A DNA stretch of 64,000 nt from Rossellomorea aquimaris (lineage in GTDB: Bacteria; Bacillota; Bacilli; Bacillales; Bacillaceae_B). Below are positions 28,136-37,410 of the stretch, piece after piece (the stretch's first letter is position 1; every line of letters starts with the position of its first letter). Position numbers and translations under genes: made by a program. The stretch spans positions 426,670 to 490,669 of the forward strand of contig NZ_MINN01000085.1 in the NCBI RefSeq assembly GCF_001877785.1, written 5' to 3'. The notes under the pieces are model-generated. The model was not told the DNA's origin and did no database searches. It was given only the letters and a program-made list of their open reading frames with translations.

Positions 28136-29251
28136 ATGTCCCAAGAAAACAAGCAGAAACGTATTGTGATCAAGATTGGAAGCAGTTCTTTGACAAGTCT
28201 TCACGGAGAAATGAGCAGAAGGAAGCTCGAACGCCTGGTAGACGAAGTGGTGCGCCTGAAAGATGACGGCCATGAAGTATTACTTGTGTCTTCAGGAGCA
28301 GTCGCTGCCGGCTACCGTAAACTCGGATGCCTGACACGCCCAAGCTCATTACCTGAGAAGCAGGCTGCAGCCGCAATCGGGCAAGGGTTATTGATTGAAG
28401 CATATTCTGATCTATTTATTTCACACGGATACGTAGCTTCTCAAATTCTGATTACTCGTAGTGATTTTTCAGATGAAGACCGCTATAATAATGCGCGCAA
28501 CACAATCAATGTGCTGCTCGAGCGCGGTATCATCCCGATTGTAAATGAAAATGATACGGTAACAGTGGATCGATTGAAATTCGGAGACAACGATACGCTT
28601 TCAGCGAAAGTCGCGGCATTGGTTGACGCCGATCAATTGATCATCCTTTCTGATATCGACGGTTTATACGATTCCGATCCGCGGAAAAATCCTGAAGCCG
28701 AATTATTGGAAAGTGTATCAGAAATCAGCGAGGACATTGAGGATATGGCCGGAGAACCGGGAAGTTCAGTCGGTACCGGCGGCATGCGATCTAAAATTGA
28801 TGCATTTAAAATTACGATGGCATCCGGAATCCCTGCATTCCTTGGTAAATCAGGCAATACGAACATCATCTATGACGCTGTGCAGCATACAGCGAAAGGT
28901 ACGTATTTCGAATCTGCAGATGATGCAGTGAATCTCGATTCCAAAAAGCAGTGGATTGCATTCAATTCAGGTCCCGAAGGTGAAATCACCATTGACTTAG
29001 AAGCGAAAGACCGGATCCTTGAAAGAAAAGAAAGCCTGACAATCAACGATATCTATACGGTAAAAGGACGCTTCGACAAAGGGGCAGTCGTTCGGATTCT
29101 TGACAGTAACAACGAAGAAATCGGACTCGGAATGGTCAACTTCCGTTCAGGCCAGCTCAAAAACCCATCCGATATCAAAGACGACCAAATCGCAGTAGAA
29201 ATCGACCACCTCGTCTGCCACATCGAAGTACCAATCCCGGTTGGGGTATAA
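28136..29251 (+). CDS. proB: Glutamate 5-kinase
   Basis: First enzyme of proline synthesis, phosphorylating glutamate with ATP. The amino acid kinase domain (1-255) has KIGSSSLT, SSGAVAAG and the feedback/substrate region VNENDTV...FGDND. The C-terminal PUA domain (about 275-365) is present, so it is the 371-aa full form. It is separated from proA by 385 bp containing a long-form repeat, whereas proB and proA normally overlap or abut. Confidence 0.95.
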   Translation: MSQENKQKRIVIKIGSSSLTSLHGEMSRRKLERLVDEVVRLKDDGHEVLLVSSGAVAAGYRKLGCLTRPSSLPEKQAAAAIGQGLLIEAYSDLFISHGYVASQILITRSDFSDEDRYNNARNTINVLLERGIIPIVNENDTVTVDRLKFGDNDTLSAKVAALVDADQLIILSDIDGLYDSDPRKNPEAELLESVSEISEDIEDMAGEPGSSVGTGGMRSKIDAFKITMASGIPAFLGKSGNTNIIYDAVQHTAKGTYFESADDAVNLDSKKQWIAFNSGPEGEITIDLEAKDRILERKESLTINDIYTVKGRFDKGAVVRILDSNNEEIGLGMVNFRSGQLKNPSDIKDDQIAVEIDHLVCHIEVPIPVGV

Positions 29252-29325
29252 GAAGAACTTTATAACAATAAACACCAGCAATTGTTCGTTTGATTTAAGA
29301 CAATTATGTATTTCAACCGCACCCC

Positions 29326-29579
29326 AGCTGTTGATTGGAGTGCAAGACGAAGACTCCTGCGGGAAAAGTGGCCAATGTGAGACTTGTCCAGCTACAGGGC
29401 TTAGAGGCAAATGTCATAAGTCAACTCGACCAAGAAGGCAAAGAACGCCTTCGTGGCCGATTCGCCTTATGACAAAGCCTCTGAGCAAAGCCCCTTCGCT
29501 TTTCTTCCCGCAGGCGAAGCCGAGGAGGCTCACGGGTCACCCGCGGAAAGCGAAGTCTTGCACGGAAATCAACAGCGGC
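29326..29579 (+). repeat. Interspersed repeat, long form (about 255 bp), inside the proBA operon
   Basis: The ends match the short form (GTTGATTGGAGTGCAAGACG and CTTGCACGGAAATCAACAGCGG). An extra segment of about 118 bp sits in the middle, beginning GTCCAGCTACAGGGCTTAGAG and able to fold on itself (GTCATAAG...CTTATGAC, GAAGGC...GCCTTC). The copy at 34756 shares this extra segment. It fills the gap between proB and proA. Confidence 0.85.
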
Positions 29580-29638
29580 GTGTAGCGGTTTACCATATAA
29601 TATCCAAGAATTCCTTAAACTAAAACAGGAGGCATTTG

Positions 29639-30901
29639 ATGACTTTAACAATTGAAAAAACCGATGTAAAAAAACAGGCAATGATGGCAAAAAAAGCGGC
29701 AAAAACTCTAAGCTTACTGACAACCGAACAAAAAAATAAAGCACTGCACACACTTGCCGACCACCTGGATGCAAACTACCAGACCATTCTGGATGAAAAC
29801 GAAAAAGACCTTCAACGAGGACGCGAAAAAGGATTCGAAGAAGCATTCATGGATCGTCTTTCACTATCAAAAGAACGAGTGGAAGATTTCGCAAACGGAC
29901 TCAGACAAGTTGCTGACCTGGAAGATCCGACTGGCAAGGTCGTTTCAGACTGGACCCTGGAGAACCAGCTTCAGGTGCAAAAGGTTACTGTACCCCTGGG
30001 TGTCATCGGAATGATCTATGAAGCCCGTCCAAATGTGACAGTGGATGCAACAGGGCTTGCGTTGAAATCAGGGAATGCAATCGTGCTAAAAGGCGGTTCG
30101 AATGCCATCACTTCCAATAAAGCGATTGTGGACGTCATGCATGATGCATTGGAACAGACAGACATCCCTAAAGAAGCGGTCCAGTTCATCAATACAACAG
30201 ACCGTGAAGCAACGAATGAACTGTTTACCATGAAAGAGCATATCGATGTATTGATTCCACGCGGCGGCGGAGCCCTTATCAATGCAGTCGTCAATAATGC
30301 GACAGTGCCCGTGCTTGAGACCGGCGTAGGAAATTGCCACATTTATATCGATAAAGAGGCTGAAGTGGAGAAGGCATTAAACATCCTGATCAATGCCAAG
30401 ACCGATCGTCCGGCTGTATGTAATGCAGCTGAAACAGTCATCATTCATGAAAAATGGTTCAATGAACACAAAGATGCATTAACTGAAAAACTGGCTGGAT
30501 ATAATGTTTCCATCCACGGAGATGAAAAAGTGACAGCTGCCCTCGACGGTGCCAAGCCGGCAGGTGAAGAAGACTGGGCGAACGAATATCTAAGCCTTGA
30601 TATCGCCGTGAAGGTCGTTGAAAATCTCGATGATGCAGTAGATCACATCGAACAATATGGTACAAAACATTCAGAAGCGATCGTGACTGAAAATGCAGAA
30701 ACGGCTAAAAGATTCATGACGCTTGTCGATGCAGCAGCACTCTATCATAATGCATCCACCCGTTTCACTGACGGAGGAGCATTGGGCTTCGGTGCAGAAA
30801 TCGGCATATCCACACAGAAATTACATGCAAGAGGACCAATGGGTCTTCCTGCATTAACAACAGTCAAATATATGATGCATGGTACAGGTCAAATCCGATA
30901 A
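29639..30901 (+). CDS. proA: Glutamate-5-semialdehyde dehydrogenase (gamma-glutamyl phosphate reductase)
   Basis: Second step of proline synthesis, NADPH-dependent. It is a 420-aa aldehyde dehydrogenase-fold protein with VPLGVIGMIYEARPNVT, GNAIVLKGG, IPRGG and the catalytic cysteine in DRPAVCNAAET. The ATG at 29639 follows AGGAGG at 29627-29632 with ideal spacing; a TTG three bases earlier is unlikely. A terminator follows. Confidence 0.96.
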   Translation: MTLTIEKTDVKKQAMMAKKAAKTLSLLTTEQKNKALHTLADHLDANYQTILDENEKDLQRGREKGFEEAFMDRLSLSKERVEDFANGLRQVADLEDPTGKVVSDWTLENQLQVQKVTVPLGVIGMIYEARPNVTVDATGLALKSGNAIVLKGGSNAITSNKAIVDVMHDALEQTDIPKEAVQFINTTDREATNELFTMKEHIDVLIPRGGGALINAVVNNATVPVLETGVGNCHIYIDKEAEVEKALNILINAKTDRPAVCNAAETVIIHEKWFNEHKDALTEKLAGYNVSIHGDEKVTAALDGAKPAGEEDWANEYLSLDIAVKVVENLDDAVDHIEQYGTKHSEAIVTENAETAKRFMTLVDAAALYHNASTRFTDGGALGFGAEIGISTQKLHARGPMGLPALTTVKYMMHGTGQIR

Positions 30902-30910
30902 TAACAAAGC

Positions 30911-30946
30911 AGGACTCCCCGAGTAACGTCCGGGGAGTCCTTTTTT
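30911..30946 (+). terminator. Terminator of proA
   Basis: AGGACTCCCCG and CGGGGAGTCCT form an 11-bp stem followed by TTTTTT. Confidence 0.88.
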
Positions 30947-30962
30947 GCTTATATAAAAAAGT

Positions 30963-31706
30963 TCAATTATGGCCTTCAATACACTCATGCAATGCCTGAA
31001 CAGTGTGAACGCCCTGCAGATGGCAAAGCTTCAGCAGTTCCTCAAATAATTCAGCTGTCATGATGGCATCATTCAGTGCATGATGGCGGGTCCTTTTCCT
31101 GATTCCGAATTTCGCTACCATCGCATCTAAATAACAGTCATTCCTCCGCATCAATGCATTTGCAAGAGCGAATGAATCGATGAATTCGGGATTGAACGAG
31201 GGGAGTTCCCATTTGTTTACGCGCTTTTGGAGAAAATTGATATCAAAACTGGCTGGATGGGCCACCAAAATCGTTCCCTTGGCGAATTCAAGGAATTGCT
31301 TTAATCCGACAGGGAATTTCACAGCATGCTTGAAATCCTTCCTTCTCAGACCCGTGAATTTTTTGGTTTCTCTGGACACCGTTTGAAGCGGGTCGATGAC
31401 TTTATAAAAGGTTTCTTTTTCCTGTACAGACCCATTGAAAATCTTCACGGCTCCGATAGAAATGATCTCATCCCCGACTTCGGGAAAAAATCCTGTCGTC
31501 TCAAGGTCGAAAATAGTGAACGTGCAGTCATTTAAGTGTTTCTTTTGAAAAGTGAATTTTTCAGTTTCAAATTCTTTCAAGGTTTCGGAGATTTTGTAGT
31601 AAGACGGCCGTGCTTTTTCTTCCCGTAACTGGGAACGGAAGAAAAACTGCTGCCATAAATAATATTTTATGATCCGAAAGCCTACATTAATTCCGATATC
31701 ATTCAT
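30963..31706 (-). CDS. DEDDh 3'-5' exonuclease (DnaQ-like)
   Basis: A 247-aa protein with an N-terminal extension of about 60 residues and an exonuclease domain of the DNA polymerase III epsilon type: FTIFDLETTGF (ExoI), VAHPASFDINFL (ExoII) and RHHALNDAIMTAEL (ExoIII, His before Asp). Its ATG overlaps the stop of the upstream cNMP/CBS/DUF294 gene in TGATG, so the two are translationally coupled. The pair recurs in proteobacteria, but the physiological role is not established. Confidence 0.88.
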   Translation of the reverse strand: MNDIGINVGFRIIKYYLWQQFFFRSQLREEKARPSYYKISETLKEFETEKFTFQKKHLNDCTFTIFDLETTGFFPEVGDEIISIGAVKIFNGSVQEKETFYKVIDPLQTVSRETKKFTGLRRKDFKHAVKFPVGLKQFLEFAKGTILVAHPASFDINFLQKRVNKWELPSFNPEFIDSFALANALMRRNDCYLDAMVAKFGIRKRTRHHALNDAIMTAELFEELLKLCHLQGVHTVQALHECIEGHN

Positions 31707-33619
31707 CAGACCACCCGATTTCTGTTAAAGCTTATTTCCATCACTTGCTGTAATCGGTTCGCAATCTGGATGGCTTCCTTCAATCTTTGCCGTTCACCTT
31801 TTGATAATTCACGCACATCAATATCATTGCTGAGCGGTTTGCCTTCTTTTAACTCTTTAAGATTCTGCCTTGTCCGCAGGCTTAACAGGATATGCATGGC
31901 CATTTTGACATTTTCGGCATCCCTGGGGTGGAAAGCCTGCATGTTCCTCAGGGCATTTACCCTTTTGATAGTGTTCACTTCTTTAACCCCATATTTGACG
32001 CAGTGAATCCGGATCATATTGACGATCTGCATGAGCCCGGATTTCTTAATGTTGAATAAGTGGTTTTTCGGCTTCAGATTGACCCTCCCAAGTGGTCCGA
32101 CAGGGAGCTTGAAGCGAAGGGCATCTTTTCTCAACAGCTGCTGCATGCTGAGTGAACGTTTTGATTTTTCGGCGAGATAACGGCGGATTTCCTCCGCTAT
32201 TGAATAATCCCCATAGATCGGACGGAAATCATAGAACATGGTCGTGTTCTGCACTTCCTGCGCGTCAATTTCATGCAGCCATTCATCGATCGCTTTTTTC
32301 CAGTCTGTATAGGAACGCTTCCACTTTTGCTCTTTTGCCATGATCCCCCCTGTGCACTCAGGGAATCCGCATGCATCAAGCTTTTGATTTAATTTTTCAG
32401 TGAATGCCTGGAAGTATGAATCCACTCTTTTCGTGTCCGATAAATGGCTGTAATCGTCAAGGATGATCCCGTTATCCTGGTCGGTGTGGAATCCCTGCTC
32501 ACTCCGGCCCTGGCTGCCCATGACGATGAAGCAGTAATTGATCGGAGCGCGTCCGTATCCTTCTTCGCGCATTTCCTTTTCCGTCAATTGAATGATTTTC
32601 CTGTGCAGGCGGTCATTGTAGTTGCTGATGACCTCACACACGTCATAACCGGGACTTTCCTGAATGAGGAGGTCTCCGATGAATTGCTGGAACGTCTCAC
32701 TCTTAACGGTTGCAAGCTGAACCAGATCTTCATTTTTAACGGCTTTTTGGATGCGGTACGATAAATCCAGGTAGTTGGAGTCCTGGATATTCAAGAAAGA
32801 GGTGCTTGTCAATACACCGACAACGGCGTCATTCCGCATGATCGGAACGAAATCGACTTCTTCATGCTTGAAATAAGAGAGTGCTTCATATGCAAAGGAT
32901 TCATCGCGGATCCAAAAAGGGTTCCTCTTCATCCAGTCTTTCACTTTTTCCCGCCGGTCGGGTTCGGTGATATAGGAGAGGATTTCCCTCTGCGTGAGGA
33001 TCCCTTTTAAGGTTTTGTCTGCATCCACGACGACGAGCCCGTATGTATCCCTGTCTTTCATGACGTTTGCAGCTTCAAGAATCGAGTCTTCTTCATGAAT
33101 GAAAGAAGGGGAGTCCATCAGATTATGTACCTTGGTCCGGAAAAGCGTGATATTTTCATCATCCTGGTCGGATGATTTTGATTTGATTTCGTCATAAAGC
33201 GTCTTCATGCGGTTTCCGATGCTTTCGAAGATGATTTTTGAAAAATCGTTATTACTCGTCATGATATCGAGAAGCCTGCTTTTCTGGATGCGGAAGACGT
33301 TGCAATCTTCCATTGCCTGAACCGAGAACGTCATTTCCCCGCTTGTCAGCATGATCATGATCCCAATCAGATCACCAGGATAATAGAATCGCAAAGAATA
33401 TTGTTTTCCGCTCGAACGGTGAAGGACATTCTTCGCAAGTCCGGAGACTAGAAAATAAATATCCAGTTCCTCTACCGTCTCATCTTCATGAAAGAGAAAT
33501 TCCCCTTTTTTAAAGGTTGTATATTTCGAACCTGAAATAATATAATGCAGTTGATCTTCTGTCAGTACATCAAAAGGATATACGTTTTTAACGATTTCCA
33601 ACAGTTCATGCTGCTCCAA
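31706..33619 (-). CDS. Cyclic-nucleotide/CBS/DUF294 putative nucleotidyltransferase
   Basis: A 637-aa soluble sensor-enzyme. Domains in order: a cNMP-binding cupin (about 15-135, with FYYPGDLIGIMIMLTSGEMTFSV), two CBS domains (about 165-285), a DUF294 nucleotidyltransferase-like domain with GSQGRSEQGFHTDQDNG (about 370-390) and a DUF294 C-terminal helical domain. The architecture suggests a ligand-controlled nucleotidyltransferase. It is translationally coupled to the DnaQ-like exonuclease downstream. Confidence 0.9.
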   Translation of the reverse strand: MEQHELLEIVKNVYPFDVLTEDQLHYIISGSKYTTFKKGEFLFHEDETVEELDIYFLVSGLAKNVLHRSSGKQYSLRFYYPGDLIGIMIMLTSGEMTFSVQAMEDCNVFRIQKSRLLDIMTSNNDFSKIIFESIGNRMKTLYDEIKSKSSDQDDENITLFRTKVHNLMDSPSFIHEEDSILEAANVMKDRDTYGLVVVDADKTLKGILTQREILSYITEPDRREKVKDWMKRNPFWIRDESFAYEALSYFKHEEVDFVPIMRNDAVVGVLTSTSFLNIQDSNYLDLSYRIQKAVKNEDLVQLATVKSETFQQFIGDLLIQESPGYDVCEVISNYNDRLHRKIIQLTEKEMREEGYGRAPINYCFIVMGSQGRSEQGFHTDQDNGIILDDYSHLSDTKRVDSYFQAFTEKLNQKLDACGFPECTGGIMAKEQKWKRSYTDWKKAIDEWLHEIDAQEVQNTTMFYDFRPIYGDYSIAEEIRRYLAEKSKRSLSMQQLLRKDALRFKLPVGPLGRVNLKPKNHLFNIKKSGLMQIVNMIRIHCVKYGVKEVNTIKRVNALRNMQAFHPRDAENVKMAMHILLSLRTRQNLKELKEGKPLSNDIDVRELSKGERQRLKEAIQIANRLQQVMEISFNRNRVV

Positions 33620-33740
33620 ATGAATCCCTCCCTTTAGAGATCAGTCCCATAGTACTCTATCATAGAATTCCCCAATCGGTAAACGATAAAACAGGAGGGG
33701 AATGTGCGGTGTGATAAGAATCTCAGCTTGTGAGGCAAAT

Positions 33741-33774
33741 AAAAAAGCATCCCCCTAAAAAAGCAGGGAATGCC
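33741..33774 (-). terminator. Terminator of the GmhB-like gene
   Basis: On the minus strand GCATTCCCTGC pairs imperfectly with AGGGGGATGC and is followed by TTTTTTAT. Confidence 0.65.
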
Positions 33775-33779
33775 GCATA

Positions 33780-34307
33780 TCACTCTATGATGAATTCAGC
33801 CGCATCTTTCAGCGAGGGAAATACATAATCGGCACCATAGAGAGGGGAGGGTGAGCCGGATATCAAAATCGTCCTGCATCCCGCTTTCCGTCCTGCCTCG
33901 ATGTCGGGCTCCCTGTCGCCGATCATATAGGAGGAATCAAGATTAAGCTCATATTTTTCAGCAAGGTCCCAAATCATGCCCGGCTCAGGTTTCCTGCATG
34001 CGCAGCCTTCATGGGGTTTGTGGGTGCAGCATGAAACTTCATGGATCTTTCCGCCTGCCGTTTCAAGCTCGCCGACCATATAGTCATGAATCTGCTCCAG
34101 ATGACCATGAGATAAGTAACCAAGACCGACGCCGCCTTGGTTCGTCACGACAAATAACATATATCCTTCATGTGATAATAATGTAACGGCTTCTTTCACA
34201 CCTTCCAGGAAATAAAACTGTTCCGGCTTATTCACGAATTTCACTCTTTTTGTTTTCACTTCATTGATGACCCCGTCACGATCCAAAAATATTGCTTTAT
34301 TCAACAT
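33780..34307 (-). CDS. HAD-IIIA phosphatase, GmhB-like
   Basis: A 175-aa haloacid dehalogenase with the nucleophile motif FLDRDGVIN, the second motif VVTNQGGVG, and a zinc-binding loop CCTHKPHEGCACRKP typical of D-glycero-D-manno-heptose-1,7-bisphosphate phosphatases and histidinol phosphatases. The last motif is MIGDREPDIEAGRKAG. No heptose pathway genes are nearby, so the substrate is open. I chose ATG 34307 over GTG 34313 because GGGG lies at suitable spacing. Confidence 0.88.
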   Translation of the reverse strand: MLNKAIFLDRDGVINEVKTKRVKFVNKPEQFYFLEGVKEAVTLLSHEGYMLFVVTNQGGVGLGYLSHGHLEQIHDYMVGELETAGGKIHEVSCCTHKPHEGCACRKPEPGMIWDLAEKYELNLDSSYMIGDREPDIEAGRKAGCRTILISGSPSPLYGADYVFPSLKDAAEFIIE

Positions 34308-34373
34308 GAACACCCCATATTCGATAGATTTCTACAAAGCATCATAACATTTGTCGCTTCTTGCGGTTTCCGA

Positions 34374-34407
34374 GGAAATAATGACAGATTATTCTGTCAT
34401 TATTTCC
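34374..34407. promoter_or_regulatory. 34-bp near-perfect palindrome, candidate operator
   Basis: GGAAATAATGACAGA and TCTGTCATTATTTCC are perfect 15-bp inverted repeats around TTAT. No T-run follows, so it is not a standard terminator. It lies 67 bp upstream of the GmhB-like gene, where an operator would be expected. Confidence 0.45.
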
Positions 34408-34670
34408 GTAAGTGAATTTCGGGAAATTTGCTTGTGTTTATAAAACATATGTCGTATACAAGTTTACCCATCTTGACCCGTAATTTTCAATGAAGGTTGT
34501 TTTCTAGTAGAATATTTCTTTTCATATGGGTTTGTAACCTGAATATACATTGTGGACGTAAGCTTTAACAAGAGGACGGACATACAACCCGAAAATATCG
34601 ACAACATATACGAACACAGATCCACATAGAAAAAGAAAGAGGCTTAGATAAAAAGTAATTCAGACTAAGT
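34408..34670. other. Intergenic, nothing recognised
   Basis: AT-rich sequence without a convincing frame, ribosome site or hairpin; it leads into the composite repeat at 34671. Confidence 0.5.
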
Positions 34671-34720
34671 AAAACCCGAACTAATTTGCATGAGTTTAGG
34701 CAAATCAGTTCGGGTTTTTT
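34671..34720 (+). terminator. Hairpin of the composite repeat
   Basis: AAAACCCGAACTAATTTGC and GCAAATCAGTTCGGGTTTT are complementary and T-tailed. It is not next to any plus-strand gene, which supports the idea that the hairpin travels with the repeat. Confidence 0.75.
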
Positions 34721-34755
34721 ATTTGGTCCATGTACAGTTAGGATTTAGCTCATTC

Positions 34756-35010
34756 TAGCGGTTGATTGGAGTGCAAGACGAAGACTCCTGCGGGAGAAGT
34801 GACCAATGTGAGACGTGTCTAGCTACAGGGCTTAGAGGCACATGTCATAAGTCAAATCGACCAAGAAGGCAAAGAACGCCTTCGTGGCCGATTCGCCTTA
34901 TGCCACCCGCCTCTGAACAAAGCCCTTCCGCTTTTCTTCCCGCAGGCAAAGCCGAGGAGGCTCACAGGTCACCCGCGGAAAGCGTAGTCTTGCACGGAAA
35001 TCAATAGCGT
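34756..35010 (+). repeat. Interspersed repeat, long form (about 255 bp)
   Basis: Highly similar to the copy between proB and proA, including the extra central segment (CTAGCTACAGGGCTTAGAGG, and GGCAAAGAACGCCTTCGTGG). It lies in the gap between the GmhB-like gene and the RlmI-like gene. Confidence 0.85.
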
Positions 35011-35078
35011 TGTTTAAAGGGCGATCTAAAATGTTTGCCTATAGACCTTGGCTTTAATGTTTTGTTTCCACCCAAGAC

Positions 35079-36272
35079 TCAGTATTTCTTGATAAATACC
35101 ACTTTTAAATAGTCGCCCTGCTTGTATTGATTGATGGTTTTGAAGTCCTCAGGCAAGGAGTATTCCTCCATCAATTTGTAAGAACCGCCCGTCTCCTTGA
35201 ATGCTTTATCTATAAATCCCTTGAATTTTTTCATATCAAACGTGCTGCAGTTCGTTGAAGCGACGATCACTCCATTTTTTTCAGTGATGGCGATGGCTTC
35301 TTTCAAGAGATCCTTATAATCTTTTGAAGCAGAGAAAGTATGTTTTTTGGAACGTGCAAAGCTCGGCGGATCAAGGATGACCATGTCAAAGGTGAGTTCC
35401 TTTTTTACCGCGAATTTAAAATATTTGAATACATCCTCAACGATGATATTCTGTGATTCGTAGTCTATCCCGTTGATACTGAATTGTTCGATGGTTTTAC
35501 TCAGGCTGCGGTTTGCCAAGTCGACACTTGTTGTTTCTGCAGCGCCTCCCAGGGCGGCGAATACCGAAAAAGCCCCCGTATAGGAGAAAGTATTGAGCAC
35601 TCTTTTACCATCTGCGTATTCATCCCGGATGCGTTTTCTAACTTCCCTCTGATCGAGGAACACACCCACCATTGCACCATCATTCAGGTAGATGGCAAAT
35701 TGGACTCCGTTTTCCTTGACCAGAAGAGGGAAGGAAGGACGGTCACCGTCAACGAAATCATCTTCATCGACATACTTTCCTTCGACTGAAAAGCGCTTTT
35801 TCTGATATAGCCCTTTATAATTGGGAAGTTTTTTGATGGCGGAAATGATTTCTTCATTAAAAGTATAGGCACCTTTGCTGTACCACTGGATCAGGTAATA
35901 TCCTTCGAAGTAATCAAGGGTGACCCCGCCGAAGCCGTCCCCTTCACCGTTGAATACCCGGAATGCGGTCGTGTCTTCATCATAGAAAAAATGCAGCCTC
36001 TGATTGACGGCATTCTGGAACTTCCGATCGAAAAAAGCCCCATCGATCTCTTCTTGCTCTTTCCAGCTGACCAGCCAGCCGATTCCTTTATTCTGTTTCC
36101 CGTAGTAACCCCTTGCAATGAAGTTCCTTTTGGAATCTGCCAGGGTGAGGATCGTCCCTTCGTCAAGGTTATTCAGGTCCGTCAGAACATTATCCCTATT
36201 TAAGAGGGGGAAGCCTTTTTGAAATTGTTTTATGAATTTTGGGTTTGGTTTTATAGTGATTTCAGCAGTCAT
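35079..36272 (-). CDS. Class I SAM-dependent rRNA methyltransferase, RlmI-like (YwbD)
   Basis: A 397-aa protein with an N-terminal PUA domain (about 1-80, GTILTLADSKRNFIARGYYG), a central EEHEDxx-like region, and a Rossmann methyltransferase domain with LNTFSYTGAFSV (SAM-binding) and DPPSFARSK, as in RlmI, which methylates cytosine in 23S rRNA. The ATG at 36272 has AAGGA 8 nt upstream; ATG 36281 abuts that site and is unlikely. Monocistronic. Confidence 0.88.
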   Translation of the reverse strand: MTAEITIKPNPKFIKQFQKGFPLLNRDNVLTDLNNLDEGTILTLADSKRNFIARGYYGKQNKGIGWLVSWKEQEEIDGAFFDRKFQNAVNQRLHFFYDEDTTAFRVFNGEGDGFGGVTLDYFEGYYLIQWYSKGAYTFNEEIISAIKKLPNYKGLYQKKRFSVEGKYVDEDDFVDGDRPSFPLLVKENGVQFAIYLNDGAMVGVFLDQREVRKRIRDEYADGKRVLNTFSYTGAFSVFAALGGAAETTSVDLANRSLSKTIEQFSINGIDYESQNIIVEDVFKYFKFAVKKELTFDMVILDPPSFARSKKHTFSASKDYKDLLKEAIAITEKNGVIVASTNCSTFDMKKFKGFIDKAFKETGGSYKLMEEYSLPEDFKTINQYKQGDYLKVVFIKKY

Positions 36273-36363
36273 GCACTTCATCCTTACGTAACTATAGTCT
36301 TGTGTAGTATAGAACTTCTGGGGATATTACGCAACCGCGGAGAGAGGGGGAGGGGAATAAAAA

Positions 36364-36392
36364 AGATCTTATCCGATGAATGGATAAGATCT
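36364..36392 (-). terminator. Terminator of the DUF915 gene
   Basis: AGATCTTATCC and GGATAAGATCT form an 11-bp stem with a TTTTTT run on the minus strand, just after the hydrolase stop codon. Confidence 0.82.
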
Positions 36393-36400
36393 AAGAATGA

Positions 36401-37240
36401 CTATTTCCCCCATAAAAAATCACCGAGGAGCCTGTCGACTTTTGTGGTTTCGTGGAGCCCGCTGTGTGAGATGGTTGGGTCATAGACGATTTGGGATGAA
36501 AATTCATTTCGGTCAAACAGTTTTTTGCTTCCGAGTGCGCTTGGTACATTTACGACGTCATCCCCGGATCCTGCGATGGATAGAATTTTGATTCCCGGAT
36601 CGATCATGTGCCGGTTGAGATATAGGTGTTTAAGCGCCCTGGACTGAGGCTTCAAATCAATGACGGCCGCTCCGGTATTGATTTGATCATAAGAATCTTT
36701 CGTCACACCTTCGAATGGGGTGGCGATGGTTATGAACTTGTGGGTTGCAGGCAGAAATGCTTTACCCCGTGCGTTTTCAAGGTATTGGGTGGAAGCGAGG
36801 CCGCCCATCGAATGACCGACTAAATTGATGTTATCGACCTGAAAGCTGTGATGCATAAGCTTCAGTGCATTTTCCAGCCATACTGCCTGTTTATCGAGAG
36901 CTGCCCGGTTATCTTCAAATATGACCTGAACAAGAGGAGGGGAGGAAGGATCTTTTGGAATGGTACCTTTATAGGAGACGCTTCCGTTGTCCGACACATA
37001 GATTTCCAGTGTCTTTTTTCCCCAGCCGTGATGATGTTCAAACCGGTCCAGCATCGTTCTGAATGAATTGTAGGTTCCCTTGTAACCATGTACAAACACA
37101 GTTGGATATTTCTCCACTGCTGTCAAAGCTTTTTCGCTTGATTGTACGTTGGATGTTTTAAATATCGTGAATATGATAAAAAGAGAGGCCAATATCAGCC
37201 CGCTCCAAACCAGTGTATGTTTTCTCGTGAAGGTTGACAA
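36401..37240 (-). CDS. DUF915 alpha/beta hydrolase, membrane-anchored or secreted
   Basis: A 279-aa protein with an N-terminal hydrophobic signal or anchor (about 9-28) and an alpha/beta hydrolase fold: oxyanion region PTVFVHGYKG, nucleophile elbow GHSMGG, acid in IAGSGDDVVN and His in SHSGLHE. This matches DUF915, extracellular esterase-like proteins of Firmicutes with unknown substrate. The start is TTG 37240 with AAGGAG 8 nt before it. Confidence 0.85.
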   Translation of the reverse strand: MSTFTRKHTLVWSGLILASLFIIFTIFKTSNVQSSEKALTAVEKYPTVFVHGYKGTYNSFRTMLDRFEHHHGWGKKTLEIYVSDNGSVSYKGTIPKDPSSPPLVQVIFEDNRAALDKQAVWLENALKLMHHSFQVDNINLVGHSMGGLASTQYLENARGKAFLPATHKFITIATPFEGVTKDSYDQINTGAAVIDLKPQSRALKHLYLNRHMIDPGIKILSIAGSGDDVVNVPSALGSKKLFDRNEFSSQIVYDPTISHSGLHETTKVDRLLGDFLWGK

Positions 37241-37410
37241 ATGTATCGCTCCTTTAATCCCTATACTATTATTGTAAGCGATAAAAGGGGTATTGAAAAT
37301 GTTATAAATGAAATTTTATTGTCATAATTGATGTAATTTATGGAAAAATGGAATGGGATGCGGTTAACATAGGGTGGGGCGGGTTATTTAGATTCATTCT
37401 TATGAGATCG

